DNA from: Sinorhizobium fredii USDA 205 | GTDB taxonomy: Bacteria; Pseudomonadota; Alphaproteobacteria; Rhizobiales; Rhizobiaceae | Direction of reading: 5' to 3' | DNA: 64,000 nt | Assembly (NCBI RefSeq): GCF_001461695.1 | Contig: NZ_AUTC01000132.1 | Location: forward strand, 1 to 64,000 | Notes under the pieces: generated by a model | What the model was told of the DNA's origin: nothing | Database searches by the model: none | The model's input: the letters and a program-made list of their open reading frames with translations, nothing else | Part shown: in pieces, positions 1 to 7,491 of the stretch | Layout of the letters: each line of letters opens with the position of its first letter | Numbering within the stretch: position 1 is the stretch's first letter | Made by a program: the position numbers and the translations under genes

Positions 1-61
1 CACGATGGCGATGCGGTACGCATCTTCGCCAAGTTTGACGATGTTATGGGTTCGTTCTCAT
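1..61 (-). pseudogene. 5' remnant of a small heat shock protein (Hsp20) gene
   Basis: A good ribosome binding site (GGAGG, 8 nt spacing) precedes an ATG at 61 that reads MRTNP and then hits TAA at 46-44. Shifted by one base, the frame reads HNIVKLGEDAYRIAIV and runs off the window at base 1. That resembles the segment entering the alpha-crystallin domain of rhizobial Hsp20 proteins (xYNIVxxGEDxYRI). The simplest reading is a normal start joined out of frame, after loss of about 40 codons, to the body of an hsp20 gene lying mostly outside the window. Family assignment rests on about 16 residues, so it is tentative. Bases 62-343 hold no gene I can recognise. Confidence 0.4.
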
Positions 62-343
62 AGCTATATCCTCCGTAGAGCAAACAGTTCCCTCTTGAAA
101 CTCAAAAAGACAAAAACCAGATCGATTTGCGCGCGATGCCGAAAGGGTCGACGCGCCCCCCGTCGGTTCGCTCCGAATGCGGCGAGGAGGACCTCTTGAA
201 AAATCTGTTTTGTCCATGAGGAGAGCGACATGACGTTCCGTCCCTTGCGGATCCGCGTCTTCGCACAGATTGGGGCAACCGAATTCCCGAAACGGCGCAA
301 TCGCGGACAAGGCTGACATTGGCAAGCCGGACTCGCCTGAAAT

Positions 344-685
344 TCAGGATGCCCTTGGCAGGTGGTTGATCTTCGCCGCCAAAATGAAATCATTCTCGTG
401 CAGGCCCTTGATCTTGTGGGTCTGCAGCGAGACCTCCGCATAGCCCCAGCCGAAGCAAATGTCGGGGTGATGCCCCTCCTCTTCCGCCAGCCGACCGACC
501 TCGTCGACGAAGGCCAGCGCCTGTTGGAAATCGTCGAACTTGAACTTGCGGCGGATTAGATGCCCGTCGTCCAGGAGGCCCCAACCGGGTGTCTGCGAAA
601 GATATCCGGCGGCTTCGTCCCTGGTCAGCGGCGGGATGCCGCCGCGGCAGGGCGTGCAGGTCTTCTTCGCGATATTCTCGATCAT
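344..685 (-). CDS. pterin-4a-carbinolamine dehydratase family protein
   Basis: 113 residues, the usual length for 4a-hydroxytetrahydrobiopterin dehydratases, which dehydrate the carbinolamine formed by pterin-dependent hydroxylases. The family signature is visible: EEGHHPD followed by a Trp, then THKIKGLHENDF, supplying the His-His pair, aromatic, His and Asp of the active site. The N-terminal CTPCRGGIPPLT block is typical of the bacterial COG2154 form. The ATG at 685 is chosen because AAGGAGG lies 6 nt upstream; a longer in-frame reading lacks one and would cover the upstream small ORF. No aromatic amino acid hydroxylase is nearby, so the physiological pterin reaction is unknown; a moonlighting or molybdopterin-related role is possible. 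Confidence 0.85.
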   Translation of the reverse strand: MIENIAKKTCTPCRGGIPPLTRDEAAGYLSQTPGWGLLDDGHLIRRKFKFDDFQQALAFVDEVGRLAEEEGHHPDICFGWGYAEVSLQTHKIKGLHENDFILAAKINHLPRAS

Positions 686-713
686 AAGTTCCTCCTTCTG
701 GAGCTGGCTCCGG

Positions 714-863
714 TCAACGCACCCGGTCTTTGCTAACATGGTGCTTGCGCAGACCTTTGCGGATCTGGTCGGCAAGACATTGGTTGGCGGGCTCCTGCGC
801 TTGCCAGAACGCTTCGGCGGCTTCGGCCGCTCCGGCTCTGATGTCGTCATTATGTTTTGGCAT
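714..863 (-). CDS. small hypothetical protein (49 aa)
   Basis: A 49-codon frame from ATG at 863 to TGA at 716-714. It has a strong GAGGAGG-type ribosome binding site about 9 nt upstream and ends 28 nt before the start of the pterin dehydratase, so the two look co-transcribed. The product is hydrophilic and basic at its C-terminus, with an alanine/glutamate-rich, probably helical centre (GAAEAAEAFWQAQEP) followed by CLADQIRKGLRKHH. I do not recognise a family. No signal peptide or membrane segment is visible. It could be a leader ORF or a small soluble protein. Support is the ribosome binding site and gene spacing only. Confidence 0.45.
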   Translation of the reverse strand: MPKHNDDIRAGAAEAAEAFWQAQEPANQCLADQIRKGLRKHHVSKDRVR

Positions 864-1126
864 TCCGGCCGGCCTCCTCAAGAGGAGATCTCGACCGTGC
901 TACCGACCGCGAGGCCAAGCTCGCTGTCCGCACGCCCCTGGTTGACCGCGCTGAGGCCGAAATCGGTGAACAGCATCATGTGGCCAGTTTGCCTCTGAGG
1001 AGCGGGGGGATGCAAGCTGGATCGGGGCGAAGTCTCTGCCGGGTGGCAAGCCGAAATTCGTTGCAAGCACCGTCTACCTCGGCGTTGCGCCATTCCCTGA
1101 CGCGCCACGGCGATGAGCCCCACCCG

Positions 1127-1828
1127 CTATGCGGAAACCAGCTTCTTTTCCGTCGCGAAGGGGCTCAGGCCAAGCCAAGCATACATCTGGCTGGCGACCT
1201 GACGATCACCGGTGAGCACGAGCTTTCCATCGCTCATCGCCTGACGGACGGTCGTCTGCCCCATCCAGATGGCAGTCATGGTGCGCAGGTCGGTGGTGAC
1301 GTACAGGTCGATATCGAAGCCGGGATCGACCGAGCAGAGATCCACCTCGACGCCAGGCTCGATGAGAAGCCACCACCGCCGGCGAGCGGCAGGCAGCTCG
1401 GGGTATAGGAATTGAATCACGCAGCGCCGCGGCGGCAACGTCGTGGGGTCGAGATTGCGGTGCATGTCCCACATCAACAGCGACGGATCGAGATGTTGCA
1501 GGGAGACATCGGCCTCGAACCAGCGCTGGCCCCATATGCCAATCGCCTCGACCACCGGCTTCAAGTCCCGTCCGGCGGGCGTTAGGTGATACTCAAGAAT
1601 TCCCGGCTCGGTCCGCGAAGCAACACGACGGACGATGCCGGCCTCCTCGAGGTCGCGCAGCCGTTTGACTAGCAGCGCCGGCGACATGCGCGGCACGCCG
1701 CGACGCAGATCGTTGAAGCGGGTCGAGCCAGCCACCAATTCACGCACGAGCACGACCGTCCAGCGCGTGCATAGCACCTCGGCAGCCAACGCGACCGGAC
1801 AGAACTGTCCATAGCTCGCTTGTGCCAT
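1127..1828 (-). CDS. HxlR-family winged-helix transcriptional regulator
   Basis: 233 residues. The N-terminal ~100 residues are a classic HxlR winged helix: a Cys near residue 10 (FCPVALAAEVLCTRWT), the recognition region RFNDLRRGVPRMSPALLVKRLRDLEEAGIV, and a wing ending YHLTPAGRDL. The extra C-terminal ~130 residues (MWDMHRNLDP..., ending MYAWLGLSPF) resemble the sterol-carrier-like domain often fused to long HxlR regulators and may bind a small ligand. The ATG at 1828 has GAGGAGG just upstream; the frame extends eight codons further without one. It is divergent from the DUF1326 gene at 2000, with both promoters in the ~170 bp between them, so it probably controls that gene and itself. Confidence 0.85.
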   Translation of the reverse strand: MAQASYGQFCPVALAAEVLCTRWTVVLVRELVAGSTRFNDLRRGVPRMSPALLVKRLRDLEEAGIVRRVASRTEPGILEYHLTPAGRDLKPVVEAIGIWGQRWFEADVSLQHLDPSLLMWDMHRNLDPTTLPPRRCVIQFLYPELPAARRRWWLLIEPGVEVDLCSVDPGFDIDLYVTTDLRTMTAIWMGQTTVRQAMSDGKLVLTGDRQVASQMYAWLGLSPFATEKKLVSA

Positions 1829-1999
1829 GATGAGCCTCCTCACCAAGTTCACCTGACGCTACGGCAGATGACGGATCTTGGCTAGTTCAGATTGTATACC
1901 GGGCAGTTCAATTCCTGAACTAGAGCTCCCTGCCTCCTTTGTGCGACATTCGTGATGGTTGCGCCAGCATCAGCGCTCAAGAATGGGAGGATCACGGGA

Positions 2000-2665
2000 A
2001 TGGCCGACCAATGGCTTTTCAAGAGCGAAACCTACGACAACTGCAGCTGCGCGATGAATTGCGGCTGCCAGTTCAATTTGCCGAGCACCCAGGGCTATTG
2101 TCAGTCGGCCTTCATCGGCAACATCGTTGAAGGCCACTTCAAGAACACGTCCCTGGTGGGCCTGAACTGGGCGGCGCTGTACAAGTGGCCCGGCGAAATT
2201 AAGGACGGAAACGGCCGGCGTCAGATCATCATCGACGAGCGTGCGGATAAGGGTCAACGGTCCGCGCTCGAAATCATCATTTCGGGCGCGGCGTGCAGAC
2301 CATTTAGCAATCTCTTCGCGGTCTTTGCTTCAACATGCTCGGACTTTTGCGAGACGCTGTTCCTGCCTATCGATCTCAGGGCGGACTTGGACGCGCGAAC
2401 CGCGAAGGTCGCGATCCCTGGCGTCTTAACGAGCAGCGCCAGCCCGAAAATCAACGAGTTCACGGGCGAGCCGTTCCACATCGCGCTGGCACGACCGAGC
2501 GGCAGCTTCGAGTTTACCTACGCGGAAATCGGGCTCGGTACGACCGCGGTCACCGGTGATATGGAAATGGCGTTCGAAGATTCATGGGCGCATTTTTGTG
2601 TTCACCATTTCAATCAGGATGGCCTGGTCCGAGAAAGATCAAGGCTCACGGCATGGCTTGGGTAG
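2000..2665 (+). CDS. DUF1326 domain-containing protein
   Basis: 221 residues. The N-terminus MADQWLFKSETYDNCSCAMN followed by CGCQF matches the conserved cysteine-containing opening of DUF1326 proteins, and the remainder has the expected YAEIGLGTT and WAHFCVHHFNQDG blocks near the C-terminus. Family function is not established; members are soluble and often adjoin transport or redox genes. The cysteines CSC and CGC at the N-terminus suggest metal binding, but that is inference. The ATG at 2000 follows GGAGGATCAC. It is divergent from the HxlR regulator, which is the likely controller. Confidence 0.75.
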   Translation: MADQWLFKSETYDNCSCAMNCGCQFNLPSTQGYCQSAFIGNIVEGHFKNTSLVGLNWAALYKWPGEIKDGNGRRQIIIDERADKGQRSALEIIISGAACRPFSNLFAVFASTCSDFCETLFLPIDLRADLDARTAKVAIPGVLTSSASPKINEFTGEPFHIALARPSGSFEFTYAEIGLGTTAVTGDMEMAFEDSWAHFCVHHFNQDGLVRERSRLTAWLG

Positions 2666-3249
2666 TATCGCCAGCTGACTCCGAGGGCCTAAAAGGCGTC
2701 GATTTACACCGTCGACGAGAGCGCCCCTAAGCGCGACCGGATTGTGAGCCGGCAGATGGAGCAGTTTGCCGGGCGCAGTTCTCCGATTGCGGCCTCCCGG
2801 TTGCCGGCATTCGGTGGCTGCTGTGTTAATTGGTCAAGCTCCGAGCGAAGGGGCTTCCGCGCTCGCCGCGCCTGTGCTTGGTTATGCTCATCTGCCTCGC
2901 TTTTGGCGGTACGCACCCAGACGTGGCGGTGAAGGAAAACCTCCCTCGGGTGATCCTCTCAATCTATCCCCGGCTGCTTGCGCAACTCATGTCTCGTAGC
3001 AGTCTCGAAGCGTCCTGGCTCCGAAGGATCCCCCGGCAAGGCTGCGCTTAACCGTGAAATCTGGTGAAGCCTACACCTTCCCGGCCTGGTCTGGGAAAAG
3101 CATTCCCCTCGGCTTGATGCATAGTGGGCGCCCACGACCGGCGAGATCACGTGGCCCGTCGCCGGATCCAAGATTCGGGTGGCATTCGTTCGCGCGCCCG
3201 CCCATAGCGGCATCGTCTACAACAGCGAATGAACCTTATTGAGGAAGAC
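2666..3249 (+). other. 584 bp without a recognisable gene
   Basis: Open frames here are short, lack convincing ribosome binding sites, and their translations match no family I know. It sits between an intact gene and a run of broken ones, so it is probably eroded sequence, but I cannot name an ancestor. Confidence 0.4.
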
Positions 3250-3271
3250 CTAAATGCCAAGCGACAAGCCA

Positions 3272-3662
3272 CTACAGTTTGTAGCCGATATTGCGCAGAG
3301 GTCTTTCCGCCAGGCAATGTCGGCGTCGGTTTCGACACCCAGCGGAGAGGCGCCATCCACCACGCCGGGCACGCCGCGGCCCAGCTCCGTTTGCGCGACG
3401 ATCACCTGTGTCGGGTTGGCCGTCGCGCAGTAAATGCGGGAGACCTCTGGCACTGCACGCACCGCAGCCAGGACGTTAACGGGAAAGAATCCGCCGCCCA
3501 GGAAGATCAGGAAGGTGTGGCCAGCGCCAATGGCCAATGCGTTTTCGCGTGCGAGGGCGATCACGGCTTCGTCATTACCCGACAAGCGCACCAGCCGCTT
3601 ACCAGAGGCCTCGCAGAAGGCCAGCCCGAAGCGAATGCCAGGAACCGCGCCACCAGCGCCTC
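3272..3662 (-). pseudogene. adenosine-specific kinase family remnant (frameshifted, 5'-truncated)
   Basis: The segment VPGIRFGLAFCEASGKRLVR through NALAIGAGHTFLIFLGGGFFPVNVL, VPEVSRIYCATANPTQVIVA and GRGVPGVVDGASPLGVE is the conserved core of the PF04008 adenosine-specific kinase family (~160 aa). Two lesions are readable. At about 3650 one G is missing, so EALV(G)AVPG is split between frames. At about 3299 one C is missing, so the family ending RKDLLRNIGYKL-stop (stop at 3274-3272) is replaced by an unrelated tail. The first ~45 residues of the family are absent and the frame is instead continuous with the toxin remnant upstream. Both lesions are single-base losses in homopolymers, so sequencing undercalls should be excluded. 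Confidence 0.7.
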
Positions 3663-4033
3663 GTTTTTCGAGGGAAACTTCCAGCACCCGATTGACAAGA
3701 TCTTCGTCATTGTTGAGTTCGATCAATGCCTGCTCGAACAGCTCGATCTGCATATCGAGGTCCATGCTGGGTGGGCCGTTAAGGAAGATCAGCCCGGCAT
3801 GGATGGCGACGTCGGCATATTGCCCCTTCGTTCCTGGCTTGTCTTTGGCCCCCGGAAATCGACCGAGTTCTTCGTGACGAACGTCCAGTCGCCTTCAAGA
3901 ATGATCGGTTTGAGCTCCCAGTCCTTCAGCCGCCGAGTTTCATCCAGACGACATGGCTGGTTTCGCCGTAACCTTTTTCCATTGCCATTTTGGCCAGTTC
4001 AGGAGTGAGGCACTCATCGATCAGAAACTTCAT
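3663..4033 (-). pseudogene. DUF5615/PIN-like toxin, broken by two frameshifts and fused to a kinase remnant
   Basis: The start at 4033, 5 nt after the DUF433 stop, reads MKFLIDECLTPELAKMAMEK and on to KLGG, then a TGA at 3928-3926. The next frame continues LKDWELKPIILEGDWTFVTK to DFRG, and after a second shift near 3843 the third frame continues KDKPGTKGQYADVAIHAGL to QALIELNNDEDLVNRVLEV. Together these give a near-complete DUF5615-type toxin (Mut7-C/PIN-like fold, MKFLIDE start), with a one-base loss at each break. The third frame then runs directly into the adenosine-kinase remnant, so the toxin's own C-terminus is lost. The open frame from 3765 to 3250 is therefore a chimera, not a gene. 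Adjacency to DUF433 supports the family call. Confidence 0.7.
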
Positions 4034-4038
4034 CCCGT

Positions 4039-4683
4039 CTACCTGCGACGGGGGACGCGACGATCTGTGATGATGACCGAGCCTTCGGGAAGGTCGCGGA
4101 AGACGCGCGGCCGGCCACGCAAGGGGTTGGCTTCAGCATAGATTGAAGCGAGCCTGATTTTCTCTGCGTCGAGGCTAGGCCAGGTTTCGAGGATGCGTTT
4201 CGTCGAATGGCCGGCCGCTACGGATGTGGCAACATCATAGACCGGAACGCGGGTGCCCCGGACGACAGGCGTACCTCCAAGGATGTCCGGCGAGGATGTG
4301 ACAATATCTCGCGCTGCGGCAAGATCGGCCAGCCGTTCGCTCGCACCTCTCATAAAGGGCATAAGATCGATCGTCAGAAAATCGTGATGCACGGTCCAGT
4401 CCTCGCGCAACAGGGCGGACCACGGGAGCGTGCGCGCTTTTGTTAGGCGACCCTCTGCCGTCCGGATGGCAAACAGTCGTTCTTCCGAGGTGAGGCGGCG
4501 GGCGCTCTCGAAATAGAAGGCGATGAACGAGCAGGCCCCGGCCAGGACATGGCGACCGTTGTCGAGCGAGACGAAGGCTTCGGGGAGAATGTGCTCGTCG
4601 ATGACGCGATTGACGTCGCGTAGGCTCACGCGCGACACAACGGCAGCCTCGCTCGCCTTCAGCATTTCCGCAACTGCGGGCAT
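4039..4683 (-). CDS. DUF433 (VapB45-like) antitoxin
   Basis: 214 residues. The C-terminal ~75 residues (VTSSPDILGGTPVVRGTRVP, then a helix-turn-helix of DUF433 type ending LPEGSVIITDRR) identify a DUF433 antitoxin. The N-terminal ~130 residues (AAVVSRVSLRDVNRVIDEHI...) form the additional domain found in the longer VapB45-like members. DUF433 proteins neutralise PIN-like DUF5615 toxins and repress their own operon. The ATG at 4683 has GGAGG 5 nt upstream; two earlier in-frame ATGs are less well placed. The partner toxin gene starts 5 nt downstream but is frameshifted, so this antitoxin appears orphaned. A palindrome 20 bp upstream is a candidate operator. Confidence 0.75.
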   Translation of the reverse strand: MPAVAEMLKASEAAVVSRVSLRDVNRVIDEHILPEAFVSLDNGRHVLAGACSFIAFYFESARRLTSEERLFAIRTAEGRLTKARTLPWSALLREDWTVHHDFLTIDLMPFMRGASERLADLAAARDIVTSSPDILGGTPVVRGTRVPVYDVATSVAAGHSTKRILETWPSLDAEKIRLASIYAEANPLRGRPRVFRDLPEGSVIITDRRVPRRR

Positions 4684-4703
4684 GTGAGCCTCCATATTAA
4701 TTC

Positions 4704-4719
4704 TTCCGATGTGTCGGAA
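4704..4719 (-). promoter_or_regulatory. candidate autoregulatory operator of the DUF433 gene
   Basis: A perfect inverted repeat, TTCCGA-tgtg-TCGGAA, sits in AT-rich DNA (AATATATAATTT alongside) 20 bp upstream of the DUF433 start. Its position over the likely core promoter fits antitoxin autorepression. The rest of the gene-free stretch 4720-5023 shows nothing recognisable. Confidence 0.4.
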
Positions 4720-5023
4720 TATATAATTTGCAGGCGGAGACATCAAGGCCCTGACGAGGAACGGCTAGCGCCGCCTGATGGCGGGACGCCCGCGACACCC
4801 GAACGACCGCCGGGTTTCTTGCGATGGCCGACTTTGAGATCCAACTGCCGCCTGATGCGACGAGACTTTGTGACACTACGGACGGAGACCGCGATAGCAC
4901 ATCACCGCAAAAGCAGAACGAGTTCGCAAACTCTTCTCCCTGAAAGGTGATGTCCGCAACCCATGACGGTGTTCTCGGTGGCCGCCTGGGATCGCATTAA
5001 TCGTCAACGCCGCGAGACCTTGC

Positions 5024-6004
5024 ATGTTCCTCCGTCAACACCACCGCGAAGACGATGCCCATGGCGGAGAAGTGCAACACGCACCGCTCACACCCGGCCT
5101 TTTGGGCCTTGAGCAGCGTGAGCTTGCCCGCGTCGTCGAGGTCATCCACGAGGAGTTCGCCGATGCGCTCGAGGGGAGCTCGGCCGCCTTCAAGAAGCGC
5201 GGCCGGATTCTGAAGATCATTCTGTTCGGCTCCTATGCCCGCGGCACCTTCGTCGACGAGCCGCACACGATGAAGGGCTACCGTTCCGACTACGACATTC
5301 TTGTTATCGTCAATTCGAAGAAACTCGCCGAACCCGAATACTGGGAAAAAGCGACCGACCGATTGATGTGGGACAAGGGGGTCTCGACTCCCGTCGGTCT
5401 GATCATCCATGGCGCCAGGGAGGTGAACAACTTTTTGGCGGACGGGCAGTATTTCTTTGTCGACATCCTGCGCGAGGGCATCGTTCTCTATGAACTCGAC
5501 GACCGGCCGCTGGCGGAACCGAAACGGCTCTCACCCGACGATGCGCTTCGAGTGGCAAGGGAGCATTTCGAGAGACTATTTCCGGAAGCCCGGTTGATGC
5601 TGCGGACTGCGCATTGGCAAGCCGGACAAATAGGCGACGCGCCGGAATGGGCGCGTCTCGCAGCCTTTAGCTTAAATCAGGCTACCGAGCACGCATACTC
5701 AACGGTCCTCCTAACTCTCGCCAACTACAGCCCGCCGTCCCACAATCTCAAGTTCCTCCGCGGCCTTGCTGAAGATAAAGATCGTCGGCTTATCGATGCT
5801 TGACCGCGCGACCAGCACCGATCTATCGCGTGGTACAACATCCTCAACGAGGCTTATGTGAAGGCGCGCTATTCCAAGCACTTCGAAATCACAGAGGAAG
5901 CGCTTGGCTGGCTTCTTGAGCGCACCGAACATCTGCATCGCCTTGTTGAAGGGAGCTGCAGGGAGCGGCTGGCGGAATTGGCAAAGGTAAACGGCGTAAG
6001 GTGA
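5024..6004 (+). pseudogene. nucleotidyltransferase-HEPN protein with in-frame TGA
   Basis: The first 259 codons encode a minimal nucleotidyltransferase (ILFGSYARGTFVDEP then YRSDYDILV, supplying the GS motif and DxD) followed by a HEPN-type helical region (LAAFSLNQATEHAYSTVLL). At 5801-5803 there is a TGA, but the same frame continues for 66 codons as PRDQHRSIAWYNILNEAYVK and ARYSKHFEITEEALGWLLER to a second TGA at 6002-6004. Homologous rhizobial proteins, as I recall them, carry a Trp at this place (AWPRD), so TGG to TGA is the likely change. The lost tail carries the conserved RYSxH segment. The start is uncertain: no good ribosome binding site precedes 5024. Similar proteins act in MNT-HEPN toxin-antitoxin systems; this one is probably inactive. 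Confidence 0.65.
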
Positions 6005-6009
6005 GGCCT

Positions 6010-6307
6010 ACCTGCGGGCGATGACCGTGCTGCAAAGCCTCCATCGGCGTCTGACTAGGGCCGGGGCGGGGATGCAGCAGTTCCGAGAGATAATCACACC
6101 GACGAAGCCGGAGCTCCGCGAATTGGTTCGCGAGCGGGCAGGTCGAATTCGATTCCTCCGAGCAGCGCAATGCGGGCTCGGATCGCCGTAGCGAGATTGC
6201 GCGGCCGCCCTTCGTCGGTCGACAGTGCGGCGCAGGATGACGCGTAAGCGCTGCTTCAACGCGTCATCAAGATTGCGGATCTCATACTGGCCTTGGATGG
6301 TCCGCAC
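6010..6307 (-). pseudogene. remnant of a FitA/FitB-type toxin-antitoxin pair
   Basis: From a GTG at 6307 the frame reads RTIQGQYEIRNLDDALKQRL, the ribbon-helix-helix opening of FitA-like antitoxins, then jumps straight to RVILRRTVD, lacking the usual AARHGRSMEEE block. After a frame change it continues EGRPRNLATAIRARIALLGG and IEFDLPAREPIR, the expected FitA tail. The next segment, VIISELLHPRPGPSQTP (near 6105-6055), resembles the start of a FitB PIN toxin (DTNVISELxRPxPxP) without its first aspartate. So an antitoxin with an internal deletion and frameshift is followed by a truncated toxin. Bases 6308-6417 hold nothing else. Confidence 0.55.
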
Positions 6308-6417
6308 ATCAATTATGCGATTTAATCATTGACCGCAGAATTCGCAGCTGTTCCGATGAACGGGACGCGAGAGGCGGCGACGCGTTCCGCATCTTGCCCC
6401 CCAAGGCCTTGAACCAT

Positions 6418-7491
6418 TTACCGCAGCCGCTTGCCGCTTTCGTCGAATACCAGGGCGCAGCCCGGATCGAAGCGGGCGGTGATATGGTCGCTGGATTTGA
6501 GGCCACGGCCGTTTTTCGTCTCGATGATCACAAGCTCGCCATTGCCATGGCGGGCGTAGGCGAAGGTCTCGCCGCCGAGATGCTCCAGCATGTCGATCGT
6601 CAGGTCCAGGCTTGCGGTGCCGTGCTCCTTGAAGTGTTCGGGACGAATGCCGACCGTCACCGGCGTTCCCGGGGTCGCTTCCCGAAGACTGATGGGGATT
6701 CTCGCGTCTGCGTAGTCCGGCAGGCGCGCAAAGGTTCCTCCCTCGCCGGTCTCGATCATGCCCTTCAAGAAATTCATCTTCGGCGAGCCGATGAAGCCGG
6801 CGACGAAGAGATTGGCGGGATCGTCGTAGAGATCGAGCGGCGAGCCGACCTGCTCGACCACGCCGCCGCGCATGACGACGATCTTGTCGGCAAGCGTCAT
6901 CGCTTCGACCTGGTCGTGCGTCACATAGACAATCGTGGCGGCAAGCTGCTTGTGCAGCCTGGCGATCTCGATGCGCATGTGGACGCGAAGTTCCGCATCG
7001 AGGTTCGACAGCGGTTCGTCGAAGAGGAAGATTTTTGGATGCCGGACGATCGCCCGGCCGATCGCGACGCGCTGGCGCTGGCCGCCGGAAAGCTGCTTCG
7101 GCTTGCGGTCGAGCAGCGGACCGAGTTCGAGGATGTTCGCGGCCTCCATTACGCGCTTTTGGATCTCCGCCTTCGGGACGCCGGCGAAGCGCAAGGCAAA
7201 GCCCATGTTCTCCCGGACGGTCATATGCGGGTAGAGCGCATAGGACTGGAAGACCATGGCGATGCCGCGCTTCGAGGGATCGACATCGTTCATCAGCACG
7301 TCGTCGATTGTCAGGTCCCCGAAAGTGATTTCCTCGAGCCCGGCGATCATCCGGAGCAGGGTCGACTTGCCGCAGCCGGACGGCCCGACGAAGACGACGA
7401 ACTCGCCGGATTTGATATCGAGATCGACACCCTTGATGACTTCGAAACCGCCATAGGACTTGCGGACGCCGTTGAGTTGCAGCTCACTCAT
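6418..7491 (-). CDS. lacK1: lactose ABC transporter ATPase LacK
   Basis: 357 residues, a CUT1-type sugar importer ATPase that energises the LacFG permease. Walker A GPSGCGKST is at residues 36-44, Q-loop Gln82, signature LSGGQ at 134-138, Walker B IFLFDEP at 154-160 and switch His192. The C-terminal ~115 residues form the TOBE/MalK-type regulatory domain (VTVGIRPEHF). Its ATG overlaps the lacZ1 stop by 4 nt, making it the last gene of lacEFGZK. Gene order matches the S. meliloti lac locus, which is the basis for the symbol. Confidence 0.93.
   Translation of the reverse strand: MSELQLNGVRKSYGGFEVIKGVDLDIKSGEFVVFVGPSGCGKSTLLRMIAGLEEITFGDLTIDDVLMNDVDPSKRGIAMVFQSYALYPHMTVRENMGFALRFAGVPKAEIQKRVMEAANILELGPLLDRKPKQLSGGQRQRVAIGRAIVRHPKIFLFDEPLSNLDAELRVHMRIEIARLHKQLAATIVYVTHDQVEAMTLADKIVVMRGGVVEQVGSPLDLYDDPANLFVAGFIGSPKMNFLKGMIETGEGGTFARLPDYADARIPISLREATPGTPVTVGIRPEHFKEHGTASLDLTIDMLEHLGGETFAYARHGNGELVIIETKNGRGLKSSDHITARFDPGCALVFDESGKRLR

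Noticed and set aside
2704..3213. Possible insertion-sequence or group II intron remnant
   Set aside because: No terminal inverted repeats, transposase motifs or reverse-transcriptase motifs could be found on either strand.
3926..3928. TGA in the DUF5615-type gene as a possible recoding signal
   Set aside because: A second frame break follows within 90 bp and the C-terminus is lost, so decay or sequence error explains it better than programmed recoding.
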